Source of the DNA: a bacterium
GTDB lineage: Bacteria > Bacillota_I > Bacilli_A > RF39 > UBA660
Direction: 5' to 3'
DNA: 42,837 nt
Assembly: GCA_029218465.1 (NCBI GenBank)
Contig: JAQXRJ010000057.1
Coordinates: 1 to 42,837 of the forward strand
The first letter of the stretch is position 1; every line of letters begins with the position of its first letter. Of the stretch, positions 8,895 to 16,477 are shown one piece after another. The position numbers were made by a program, and so were the translations under genes. The notes below the pieces were generated by a model. That model saw only the letters and a list, made by a program, of their open reading frames with translations, was not told where the DNA came from and did no database searches.

Positions 8895-10052
8895 ATGAAT
8901 AATTCTGAAACTAAATATAAAAATACAAAGTTATCATTATCATTAATAATCTTATTAATAATATTTTATATATTATTTCCTATTGCATTAATATATGGAA
9001 TAATTAAGATTTATAAAATGCCTTTAACTGAAACTGGAATTTTTCAAACTGTTATAATGAAAATTATAATTTTATTTATTTTAATATTCTTATTATGTTT
9101 TATGGTTTCAGGTATTATAGGAAATATAGTTGGATCTTTGAAAGGAAAAACATTTATTAATAAAGAAAATAAAATTATAAAAAAAACAAATCCTTATATA
9201 TATTATAGAGAACTGCCCAATGATTATGGTATTGGTGTGACTTCACTTTTATTTGATTCAAAAATAGAAAACTATAAAGATATTATTGCTGTTATATTAG
9301 ATTTGTGTGCTAAAAAATATCTTTCTCTAATTAAAGGTAATGATAAATACTATATTAAAATATTAAAATCAGCTGATAATAAACTATTAAGTAATGAAAA
9401 ATTTATTTTAGATTTAATAATATCTAAAAATATAAAAAATATTAATTATAGTGAATGGTATAATTACTGTCTCCAAGATGGTGCTGATTTAGGATTATAT
9501 TATCATTATGAAAATCCAAAAGAGGTAATTAACGATGGACTAGTTACAAAAAAGCAAACTGATTTTTTAAATAAAATACATAGAAATATATGCTTATTTA
9601 TTGGATTATTTGTATTCATTATTGCTTTAATAGCCGGTAGATTGGTAGAAGGAATATTTTATTCATTAGTTGCCTTTGCAGTATCATATATAGTATTAAT
9701 AATTCTTTTTTACGTAATAAATCTTTTTACTGCTGTATTAAATATTGGTAAAACGCAGAAAAATATAACTTATGATATAACTTTAAACAATCATCTAAAA
9801 AGGACACGTAAAGGTGCGATGGAATTACAAAAGTTAATATCATTTAAACACTTTCTTTCTGATTTTGGAAATTTTGTAGATAAGCATCCAGAGGAAGTTA
9901 TATTGTGGGATAGGTATTTATCCTATGCTCAAGTATTTGGATTAACAAAAGAAATAATGAGTAGTGGATACAAGCAACTTATTGATAATTCTTCTTTTCA
10001 AATTGATAATATTAATAATATCACTATATATAATATAGAAGTAGAAAAATGA
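8895..10052 (+). CDS. DUF2207-like membrane protein lacking the N-terminal domain
   Basis: A 385-residue membrane protein with ribosome binding site GAGGGAT just upstream. Two hydrophobic segments open it (about residues 14-38 and 51-75). A cytoplasmic region follows with the DUF2207 C-terminal pattern (YYRELPNDYGIGVTSLLFDS, then a conserved helix YKDIIAVILDLCAKKYLSL), then two more membrane segments (about 232-280) and a soluble end with LLSDFGNF-like and EEVILWDRYLSYAQVFGL motifs. Full-length DUF2207 (YciQ-type) proteins carry a signal peptide and an external beta domain in front; that part is missing here. Its place after three SPFH/zinc-ribbon genes suggests a shared membrane role. Function unknown. 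Confidence 0.78.
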   Translation: MNNSETKYKNTKLSLSLIILLIIFYILFPIALIYGIIKIYKMPLTETGIFQTVIMKIIILFILIFLLCFMVSGIIGNIVGSLKGKTFINKENKIIKKTNPYIYYRELPNDYGIGVTSLLFDSKIENYKDIIAVILDLCAKKYLSLIKGNDKYYIKILKSADNKLLSNEKFILDLIISKNIKNINYSEWYNYCLQDGADLGLYYHYENPKEVINDGLVTKKQTDFLNKIHRNICLFIGLFVFIIALIAGRLVEGIFYSLVAFAVSYIVLIILFYVINLFTAVLNIGKTQKNITYDITLNNHLKRTRKGAMELQKLISFKHFLSDFGNFVDKHPEEVILWDRYLSYAQVFGLTKEIMSSGYKQLIDNSSFQIDNINNITIYNIEVEK

Positions 10053-10060
10053 CTTAAAAA

Positions 10061-10098
10061 ATAAATCCCGTTTCTTTGATATAGAAACGAGGTTTTTT
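10061..10098 (+). terminator. Intrinsic terminator after the DUF2207-like gene
   Basis: The stem CCCGTTTCT pairs with AGAAACGAGG (one bulged A) and is followed by TTTTTT. It starts about ten bases past the stop codon. Confidence 0.8.
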
Positions 10099-10132
10099 AT
10101 GTTAAATTTTTGTTCAATGATATAATAAAAAT

Positions 10133-10277
10133 AAGATGATTTAATTTTAGAAATATTAATTATTATAAAATTTATGTATAATTAAAAGGACTAAATTCTA
10201 TAAATTATTGGTTATAATCCTTTAATTAGAAACTTTTTATAAAACGTTCAATGTTGAAGAACGGTTTATTTTTTTCT
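10133..10277 (+). ncRNA. Candidate small RNA or leader between promoter and terminator
   Basis: A perfect extended -10 (TGATATAAT, 10118-10126) would start a transcript near 10133. The transcript contains an imperfect inverted repeat (AATTAAAAGGA near 10180 with TCCTTTAATT near 10218) and ends at a hairpin (AAACGTTC 10242-10249 with GAACGGTTT 10259-10267) with an eight-base T-run. No frame longer than a few codons lies inside. It could equally be an attenuated leader of the methyltransferase gene that begins 85 bases later. Confidence 0.3.
10242..10276 (+). terminator. Hairpin with T-run ahead of the methyltransferase gene
   Basis: An eight-base stem with one bulged G (AAACGTTC with GAACGGTTT) is followed by a T-rich run at 10269-10276. 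It has terminator shape but no protein gene directly upstream. Confidence 0.55.
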
Positions 10278-10361
10278 TTGTTTGTGTTTCTATATTACCA
10301 TAGAATTGTGTTTTTTTCAAGACTAGTAATTATAAGCAATTAAGTGTATTAAGAATATGAG

Positions 10362-11249
10362 ATGAAAAAAATGAATGAAGAAAATATGACAGCATTAGTT
10401 AGTGCGTTTGTGAGAGCTTATCATATGAAAAATAGTAATATTAAAATATTCAATGACAAATTTTGCGAAAAAATATTAACAATAAGTGAGTATAATAATA
10501 TATTTCAAAACATGAGTGCTGGAATTGAATTTTTTAATCCTAATTTTGTTGGTACAAAAGAACAAGCAATGGAGTGGATTGTAAATAATCAATTAGCTCC
10601 TTCAGTATTAGGTAGAAGTGCTTTTAATAAAAAATCTCTTGAAACTGCAATAAAAATAGGATGTAATCAATATCTAGTTTATGGTTCTGGATATGACACA
10701 AGTACAATAGAACGATGTATTAAATGTTTTGAAATAGATAAGTCAAAAATAATTAAAGATAAAATTAATAGACTCAAAAGTAATAATATTAGTTTGTCGA
10801 ATATTGATTTTATTGAATGTGATTTCACAGACAAAAAATGGATTAGTAATTTGTTAAACTCAAGGTATGATAAATCACAAATCTCATTTAACAGTATGCT
10901 TGGACTTAGCTATTATTTATCTAAAGAAGATTTTGCTGATATGATAAAACAAATCTCTAGTATAATTTGTGAAGGAAGTAGTTTATTATTTGATTACCAA
11001 ACCACTGAAGAGAGTAGGGAAACATTAATTAATGAAAGTTTAGCACTTGCTGCTAATGAAGAAATGAAGTCAAAATATTCTTACTCAGAAATAGAAAAAA
11101 TTTTGTCAAATAATAACTTAAAAATATATGAATATTTGAGTGATAAAGATATGACAAATCAATTTTTTTATGATTATAATACTTTAAATCTGAATAAAAT
11201 GATAATTGCGCCTAAAGGTGTAGGATATATATTAGCAGTAAAAAAATAG
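10362..11249 (+). CDS. SAM-dependent methyltransferase, LCMT-like family
   Basis: A 295-residue class I methyltransferase of the leucine carboxyl methyltransferase-like (PPM1/LCM) family. Motif I reads YLVYGSGYDTSTIE (about residues 104-118), the acidic motif CFEIDKSKIIKDKINRL follows with the characteristic spacing, and GLSYYLSKEDF (about 184-194) is the later family motif. Members methylate carboxyl or hydroxyl groups on small molecules or proteins; the substrate here cannot be told. The start is uncertain: ATGs at 10362, 10371 and 10386 are all in frame and none has a strong ribosome binding site. Homology appears to begin near TALVSAFVRAYH, just after 10386. The gene stands alone between the SPFH module and the TetR operon. 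Confidence 0.82.
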   Translation: MKKMNEENMTALVSAFVRAYHMKNSNIKIFNDKFCEKILTISEYNNIFQNMSAGIEFFNPNFVGTKEQAMEWIVNNQLAPSVLGRSAFNKKSLETAIKIGCNQYLVYGSGYDTSTIERCIKCFEIDKSKIIKDKINRLKSNNISLSNIDFIECDFTDKKWISNLLNSRYDKSQISFNSMLGLSYYLSKEDFADMIKQISSIICEGSSLLFDYQTTEESRETLINESLALAANEEMKSKYSYSEIEKILSNNNLKIYEYLSDKDMTNQFFYDYNTLNLNKMIIAPKGVGYILAVKK

Positions 11250-11335
11250 AATTGTTATATTTTTATGTGTTTAACTATAAAATATATAAATGAATATAAT
11301 AATAAATTATTCTTATATAACGTTTAAAAAAAGCA

Positions 11336-11376
11336 TGTACAAATAATGTATCACGTGATATAATATCAATTGATAT
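11336..11376 (+). promoter_or_regulatory. TetR/PspC operon promoter with tandem TATCA-NN-TGATA operators
   Basis: A -35 (TGTACA, 11336-11341), a 17-base spacer and a perfect -10 (TATAAT, 11359-11364, in extended form TGATATAAT) are visible. Two copies of the palindrome TATCA-NN-TGATA sit over this promoter: TATCACGTGATA at 11349-11360 and TATCAATTGATA at 11364-11375, the second extended to 14 perfect bases at 11363-11376. They are 15 bases apart start to start and together cover the spacer, the -10 and the start site. This is the expected layout for repression by the TetR protein encoded 16 bases downstream. Confidence 0.75.
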
Positions 11377-11391
11377 AGAAAGGGGTGCGGT

Positions 11392-11994
11392 ATGCCAACT
11401 AAAATTAAGATATCAAAAGATATGATATTAGAAACTGCATTCGAAATTGTAAGAAAAAAAGGGATTGAAAAACTAAGTAATAGAGAACTTGCAAATAAAC
11501 TAAGATGTTCAATCCGACCCATATATTATCAGTTTAAAAATGTTGAAGAAATGCAAAAAGAACTATATATAAAAATTGAAAAATATTTTTATAAATTCTT
11601 AATGGATCATATGGTTGAAGGGATTCCACATTATAAGCAAATTGGAATTAATTATATAAAGTTTGCAAAAAAAGAGAAAAAATTATTCCAAACATTGTTT
11701 ATGAGTGAATTAGGATTAACACCAAATGCATTCATTTCTAAAGTAGGAGAAGAATATGAAGAAATAAAAAAATTAATAAAAATAAGCACTAATTTAAGTG
11801 ACGATGATATAAAAGGGTTTCATACAAAAATGTGGATCTTCTGTCATGGAATAGCTACACTTGTAGCTAATAATACAATTAATTTAGATAATAAGCAAAT
11901 TGAACAGCTATTATCGTATCAATTTCAAGCGTTAATGTTATTGGAAGAGAATCCAAATAATAAATGGGTATTACCAAAAAAGGAGGATATTTAG
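11392..11994 (+). CDS. TetR-family transcriptional regulator of the PspC/ABC operon
   Basis: A 200-residue TetR-type repressor. The N-terminal DNA-binding domain (about residues 7-55) shows MILETAFEIVRKKGIEKLSNRELANKLRCSIRPIYYQFKNVEEM, here noted in pieces: the helix-turn-helix core is NRELANKLRCSIRPIYYQF. The rest is an all-helical ligand domain of no clear subfamily. The ribosome binding site is AAAGGGG at 11379-11385. It is the first gene of a run of six or seven genes on one strand, the next starting on the base after its stop. It probably represses that operon through the two palindromes overlapping its promoter. The inducer is unknown; membrane or envelope stress is suggested by the neighbours. 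Confidence 0.88.
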   Translation: MPTKIKISKDMILETAFEIVRKKGIEKLSNRELANKLRCSIRPIYYQFKNVEEMQKELYIKIEKYFYKFLMDHMVEGIPHYKQIGINYIKFAKKEKKLFQTLFMSELGLTPNAFISKVGEEYEEIKKLIKISTNLSDDDIKGFHTKMWIFCHGIATLVANNTINLDNKQIEQLLSYQFQALMLLEENPNNKWVLPKKEDI

Positions 11995-12189
11995 ATGAAG
12001 AAAAGATTATATAAAATAGAAGATGGTAAAAAACTTTTTGGCGTATGTGGTGGATTAGCAGAATATTTTAACGTAGATCCGACAATAATTAGATTGCTAT
12101 GGGTCTTCTTAATATTATGTGCTGGTACAGGAATTTTAGCTTATTTCGTAGCGGCAATTATTATGCCTAATAAAAGTGAAGTTATGTAG
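11995..12189 (+). CDS. PspC-domain small membrane protein
   Basis: A 64-residue PspC-family protein. The pattern KRLYKIEDGKKLFGVCGGLA followed by EYFNVDPTIIRLLWV and a hydrophobic helix ending IIMPNK is the whole PspC domain with its single membrane span. PspC proteins take part in phage-shock/envelope-stress responses, acting at the membrane. The ATG follows the TetR stop with no gap, and its ribosome binding site (AAGGAGG at 11980-11986) lies in the end of the TetR gene, so the two are coupled. Confidence 0.92.
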   Translation: MKKRLYKIEDGKKLFGVCGGLAEYFNVDPTIIRLLWVFLILCAGTGILAYFVAAIIMPNKSEVM

Positions 12190-12205
12190 GAAGGAGAGAA
12201 AAAAT

Positions 12206-12883
12206 ATGAATAAAATAAGTAATTTAGTATGGGGCTTATTATTTATTACAGTGGGTGTTATTTTTGGATTAAATGCTTTAGATATAACTAATATTAATAT
12301 TTTCTTTGATGGATGGTGGACTTTGTTTATCATTGTTCCATGCTTTATAGGTCTGTTTAAAGATGAAGATAAATCCAGTAATTTAATTGGCCTTATTATT
12401 GGGCTATGTTTATTACTTGGATGTATAGATATTCTAAAATTCACTTTAATTTGGAAATTAATGATTCCAGCTATTTTAGTTATGATAGGATTATCATTTA
12501 TTTTTAAAGGTACTTTAAATAGTAAGATAAGAAAAGAAATAAAAAAATTAAACAAAGCAGAAACAAAAGAATACTGTTCATGCTTTTCAGGACAAACAAT
12601 AGAGTTTAATAATGAAGAATTTATGGGATGTTCTATTAGTGCTGTATTTGGTTCAGCAAAATGTGATTTAAGAAATGCTATTATTAATAGTGATGTAGTG
12701 ATTAATGCTAATAGTATTTTTGGTGGAATTAAAATTTATGTACCAGAAAATGTAAATGTTAAAATTAATTCTACTTGTATTTTTGGCGGTGTATCTGATG
12801 AAAGAAAAAGCAAATCGAAAGATAAGAAACATACAATTTATGTTGATGCTTCTTCCATATTTGGTGGAGTTGAAATTAAATGA
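12206..12883 (+). CDS. LiaF-like membrane protein
   Basis: A 225-residue protein starting at 12206, where GGAAGGAGAG is well placed; an in-frame ATG at 12176 is not. The N-terminus has about four short membrane segments (LVWGLLFITVGVIFGLNAL; WWTLFIIVPCFIGL; LIIGLCLLLGCI; LMIPAILVMIGLSFIF). The C-terminal half is the LiaF-type beta domain with repeated FGG turns (AVFGSAKCDL, SIFGGIKIYVPENV, CIFGGVSDE, SIFGGVEIK). In Bacillus, LiaF restrains a cell-envelope stress response; here there is no LiaRS beside it, so only the structural likeness is claimed. Its stop overlaps the next start by four bases (ATGA). Confidence 0.82.
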   Translation: MNKISNLVWGLLFITVGVIFGLNALDITNINIFFDGWWTLFIIVPCFIGLFKDEDKSSNLIGLIIGLCLLLGCIDILKFTLIWKLMIPAILVMIGLSFIFKGTLNSKIRKEIKKLNKAETKEYCSCFSGQTIEFNNEEFMGCSISAVFGSAKCDLRNAIINSDVVINANSIFGGIKIYVPENVNVKINSTCIFGGVSDERKSKSKDKKHTIYVDASSIFGGVEIK

Positions 12884-13698
12884 GTGTATTACAAAAAATA
12901 ATAAAATATTTAACACTGTCTTTTGCTATATTTTTAACTTTTAATATCATGTCTGGAATAATGTATGGAATTTCATTTATAGGTACTTTGTTTGATGATA
13001 AAATTAATATTACAGAGAAATTAAATGATTTAGAAATTAACAATAATACGTTACTTTTGGATATTGAAGTGTTAAGCAGTAATATTACTATTAAAAAAGG
13101 AGATGCTTTTAAAGTACAAACTAATAATAAATTTATAAATTGCAAACAAGACAATAACAAACTGTACCTTATTGAGAAAAAACATAATTGGTTTCATAAT
13201 ATTAACAATAGTGAATTGATAATATATATACCTATTAATTTCGTTTTTGATTCAGTTTCAATAGAATCAGGGGCTGGGAAAATAAATATAGAAACCTTAT
13301 CTACTAAGCAATTATATTTAAATTTAGGAGCGGGAAAAGCAGATATAGAAAATTTAACTGTGTTAGAAAATGCCAAAATTGATGGCGGTGCTGGAGACTT
13401 AAATATTTCTGCTATTGATATTCATAATTTAGATTTAAGTATGGGTATTGGAAAATTTTCTCTTATTTCTAAACTAGTGGGAAATAACAAAATAGATTTA
13501 GGCATAGGAGAAGTAAATTTAACGCTTATAGGAACATTAGATGATTATCAAATATTCTTAGATAAAGGCGTAGGAAAATCAACGATTGACGGAAACAGTA
13601 TGAAAGACAATAAGTCTTATGGAACAGGAATTAATAAACTTGATATTGATGGTGGAATAGGAAGTATTAATATTGATTTTAAAAATTTGAGAGGTTAA
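12880..13698 (+). CDS. DUF4097-type membrane-anchored beta-repeat protein
   Basis: A 272-residue protein with one N-terminal membrane helix (about residues 10-33) and a long repetitive beta domain typical of DUF4097 (putative adhesin). The repeats centre on Gly-rich turns: SIESGAGKINIE, LNLGAGKADIE, IDGGAGDLNIS, LSMGIGKFSLI, IDLGIGEVNLT, LDKGVGKSTID, IDGGIGSINID. DUF4097 proteins often occur with PspC and LiaF-like proteins in envelope-stress operons, as here. The start overlaps the LiaF-like stop by four bases, and the ABC ATPase gene follows after four bases. Confidence 0.85.
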   Translation: MSVLQKIIKYLTLSFAIFLTFNIMSGIMYGISFIGTLFDDKINITEKLNDLEINNNTLLLDIEVLSSNITIKKGDAFKVQTNNKFINCKQDNNKLYLIEKKHNWFHNINNSELIIYIPINFVFDSVSIESGAGKINIETLSTKQLYLNLGAGKADIENLTVLENAKIDGGAGDLNISAIDIHNLDLSMGIGKFSLISKLVGNNKIDLGIGEVNLTLIGTLDDYQIFLDKGVGKSTIDGNSMKDNKSYGTGINKLDIDGGIGSINIDFKNLRG

Positions 13699-13702
13699 TT
13701 AT

Positions 13703-14410
13703 ATGATAGAGATAAAAAATGTTACAAAAAAATATGGTGATAAAATTGCTATAAAAAATATAAATTTTGATATTAAAGATGGAGAAATATTTGCTTTCAT
13801 TGGACATAATGGTGCTGGAAAAACTACGATGATTAAATCATTAGTAGGAATATTAGACTTTGAAGAAGGAGATATTATTATTAATAATAAATCTATTAAA
13901 AATAATCCAGTGGAATGTAAGCTAGAAATGGCTTATGTGCCTGATAACCCTGATCTTTATGAGAACATGACAGCAATTGATTTTATTAATTTCATCTGTG
14001 ATATGTATGATATACCTGATGGTAAAAGAAAAGAAAATATTGAAAAGTATTCAAATATGTTTGAAATGAAAGATAAATTAAATGATGATATTTCTTCATT
14101 TTCTCATGGTATGAAGCAAAAAGTTGCATTAATTGCGGCTCTTTCACATGACCCAAAAGTATTAATTATGGATGAACCATTTGTTGGATTAGATCCTAAA
14201 GCTGTATTTGATATTAAAAGTGTAATGAAAGATATGGTTAAAGATGGAAAAACAATATTCTTTTCAACTCATATTTTAGATGTTGCCGAAAAATTATGTG
14301 ATAGAGTTGCAATTATAAAAAATGGAAAAATTATTAAAATTGGCAAAATGAAAGATATTAAAGGAGATTCTTCATTAGAAGAAGTATTCCTAGAATTAGA
14401 GGAAAAATAA
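13703..14410 (+). CDS. ABC transporter ATP-binding protein
   Basis: A 235-residue ABC ATPase. It has Walker A GHNGAGKTT (residues 34-42), the signature FSHGMKQKVALIAAL (a variant of LSGGQ in which SHGMK replaces SGGQ), Walker B VLIMDEPFVGLDP and the H-loop FFSTHILDVAEKLCD. It pairs with the permease encoded next, whose ATG overlaps this gene's stop by one base. The pair probably forms an ABC-2-like exporter in the envelope-stress operon; the substrate is not evident. Confidence 0.92.
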   Translation: MIEIKNVTKKYGDKIAIKNINFDIKDGEIFAFIGHNGAGKTTMIKSLVGILDFEEGDIIINNKSIKNNPVECKLEMAYVPDNPDLYENMTAIDFINFICDMYDIPDGKRKENIEKYSNMFEMKDKLNDDISSFSHGMKQKVALIAALSHDPKVLIMDEPFVGLDPKAVFDIKSVMKDMVKDGKTIFFSTHILDVAEKLCDRVAIIKNGKIIKIGKMKDIKGDSSLEEVFLELEEK

Positions 14411-16008
14411 TGAAAACATTTTCTTTATTAAAAGCAGCTCTTAGTCAAGATATGAATTTATTCAAATATAGTGCTAAAAGAAACTCTAGCAAATTAACCA
14501 AAATTTTATTTCCAATAATGATTTTTATTTTAGTTTGTTTTTCTATTGGAACATATGCATATATGATTGCTGAAAAACTTGCGCCATTTAATTTAACATA
14601 TATTATGGTAAGTATGTTCATTATGATTGTTACTTTAATGACTTTTATTGAAGGAATATATAAATCACAAGGAATATTATTTGAATCAAAAGACAATGAT
14701 TTATTATTTTCACTTCCAATAAAAAAGTATCAAATACTATTTATAAGAATATTTAAATTATTACTATTTCAGTATATTTACAACTTAATGTTTCTTTTAC
14801 CAGCATTTGCTATATTTATATATTTTGAAAAACCAGGAATTAATTTTTACCTAATATCACTATTAATGACTTTGTTAATTCCGATTATCCCAACTGTTAT
14901 ATCAAGCTTTATAGGTTATATTATAAAACTGTTATCATCAAAGTTTAAATCAAAAAAAATAGTTCAAACGTTGCTTTCATCTATAATCTTTTTAGGTATA
15001 TTTTATTTTAGTATGAATTTAGAAAATTTTATACAAGATATTGCTTCTAAAGCAACAGGTATTAACAATATGTTAACAAGTATTTATTATCCTCTAGGAT
15101 TATATATAAATTTAATTAATGGATTTAATTTGCTAGATTTACTTAAATTGCTTTTAGTAAACATTATTCCGTTTATATTGTTTATTGTAATTGGATCTAA
15201 AGTATATTTTAAGATAATATTTAATTCAAAAGAAAATAATTGTAAAAAAAATAATAAAAAAAGTTTAGTTTTAAAAAGAAAACCAATTATTTCTCTTGTA
15301 AGAAAGGAATTAAAAAAATATTATTCTTCTCCAGTATATATGTTTAATACTTCATTTGGATTACTTTTAAGTGTTATTTTATCAATATATTTATGTTTTA
15401 AAGGATCAATTGTTTTTGATGAAATTCTAGTTCAATATGGAATACAAAATAGTATATCATTTCCAGTTTTATTTTACTTTTTTATTTTATTTGTTACATC
15501 AATGACTTCAATAACTTCATCAAGTATATCTTTAGAAGGTAAAACAATTAATATTACTAAAAGTTTACCAATAAATGAAGAATTAATTTTAAAATCTAAA
15601 ATACTAACTTGCTATATTATTGAATTACCATTTATTGTTTTTAGTGATATTATATTTTTTATTAAATTTAAACCAAATTTATTTTATTTAATACTAATAA
15701 TACTAATTGGGTTGATTTCAATTTTGTTGATAGCATGTATTGGATTAATTATAAATTTAAAATATCCTAAAATGAATGCCACTAATGATACAGAAGTTGT
15801 AAAGCAAAGCATGAGTTCAATGATTTCTGTTTTTATTGGCATAGGAATTTTTGTAGGTAGCATTTTATTTATTGTTTTCTTAGGTGATTATATAAATATT
15901 GATATATTATTAATTTTACATATATCTTTAATAACTATTATTTCTATAATTTTATACTATTTCTTAATGAAAAATGGTACTAAGGAATATAAGAAAATTA
16001 ATGTATAA
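14410..16008 (+). CDS. ABC exporter permease
   Basis: A 532-residue integral membrane protein with roughly 10-12 hydrophobic segments spread over its length. It resembles the putative ABC exporter family: an N-terminal ALSQDMNLFKYSAKRNSSKLTK region, then the conserved FESKDNDLLFSLPIKK loop (about 94-110) and, mirrored in the second half, SLEGKTINITKSLPINEELILKSKI. That mirrored loop shows internal two-fold repetition. It starts on the last base of the ATPase gene's stop codon, so it is translationally coupled to it and is its likely membrane partner. Confidence 0.88.
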   Translation: MKTFSLLKAALSQDMNLFKYSAKRNSSKLTKILFPIMIFILVCFSIGTYAYMIAEKLAPFNLTYIMVSMFIMIVTLMTFIEGIYKSQGILFESKDNDLLFSLPIKKYQILFIRIFKLLLFQYIYNLMFLLPAFAIFIYFEKPGINFYLISLLMTLLIPIIPTVISSFIGYIIKLLSSKFKSKKIVQTLLSSIIFLGIFYFSMNLENFIQDIASKATGINNMLTSIYYPLGLYINLINGFNLLDLLKLLLVNIIPFILFIVIGSKVYFKIIFNSKENNCKKNNKKSLVLKRKPIISLVRKELKKYYSSPVYMFNTSFGLLLSVILSIYLCFKGSIVFDEILVQYGIQNSISFPVLFYFFILFVTSMTSITSSSISLEGKTINITKSLPINEELILKSKILTCYIIELPFIVFSDIIFFIKFKPNLFYLILIILIGLISILLIACIGLIINLKYPKMNATNDTEVVKQSMSSMISVFIGIGIFVGSILFIVFLGDYINIDILLILHISLITIISIILYYFLMKNGTKEYKKINV

Positions 16009-16032
16009 ACACAATTAAAGGAGAACTTAAAT

Positions 16033-16287
16033 ATGAAAAATAATATATGTCAAAGCTGTGGTATGCCTATAAATTCAAATAAACAATTAGGGACAAATAA
16101 AGATGGGAGCGTTAATAGTGATTATTGTAAGTATTGCTATAAATATGGTGAATTCATAGACAAAGTTGAAATGGAAGAATATATAGCAATGTGTTCGAAG
16201 TTTGGTTTTCAAGTAGGGATGACTAATAGTGAAATGGAAGAGTATTGTAAAAATTTATTTCCAACTTTAAAAAGATGGAAAAAATAA
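16033..16287 (+). CDS. Small zinc-ribbon protein
   Basis: An 84-residue protein with the putative zinc ribbon CQSCGMPINSN... DYCKYCYKYGEF at its N-terminus (four Cys in two CX2C pairs, about residues 5-38) and an acidic helical rest. It corresponds to the small Zn_ribbon_2-type proteins that are widespread but uncharacterised. It follows the ABC permease by 24 bases with ribosome binding site AAAGGAG, so it is probably the last gene of the TetR-headed operon. Confidence 0.85.
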   Translation: MKNNICQSCGMPINSNKQLGTNKDGSVNSDYCKYCYKYGEFIDKVEMEEYIAMCSKFGFQVGMTNSEMEEYCKNLFPTLKRWKK

Positions 16288-16426
16288 ACGAAAGAAGAAA
16301 AATAAAGAAATTTGATTTTTAATTAGTATTCATCTATTACTATTCACATTAATCTTAAGTAAATGTTTATAAACTTTTCTCAGTTTATAAATTTTAATAA
16401 AAAAACTTGGTTCAAGCAAAAAATCA

Positions 16427-16457
16427 TTGACTCTCCTCTAAGAGTATACTGTATAAA
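16427..16457 (+). promoter_or_regulatory. MerR-type promoter with 19-bp spacer and dyad
   Basis: The -35 TTGACT (16427-16432) and -10 TATAAA (16452-16457) are separated by exactly 19 bases, the overlong spacer diagnostic of MerR-activated promoters. An inverted repeat ACTCT (16430-16434) / AGAGT (16441-16445) lies in the spacer, where MerR proteins bind. The MerR gene begins 20 bases downstream of the -10, so this is an autoregulatory promoter. Confidence 0.8.
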
Positions 16458-16477
16458 AATAAATAGGAGATGATAAT

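Larger units (their letters stand above)
10053..10361. other. Non-coding gap with stem-loops and possible small RNA
   Basis: These 309 bases hold the DUF2207-like gene's terminator (10061-10098), an extended -10 (10118-10126), a second terminator-like hairpin (10242-10276), and a weaker 6-base hairpin (TTCTAT at 10288-10293 with ATAGAA at 10300-10305) followed by a broken T-run. No protein gene is visible. Confidence 0.5.
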
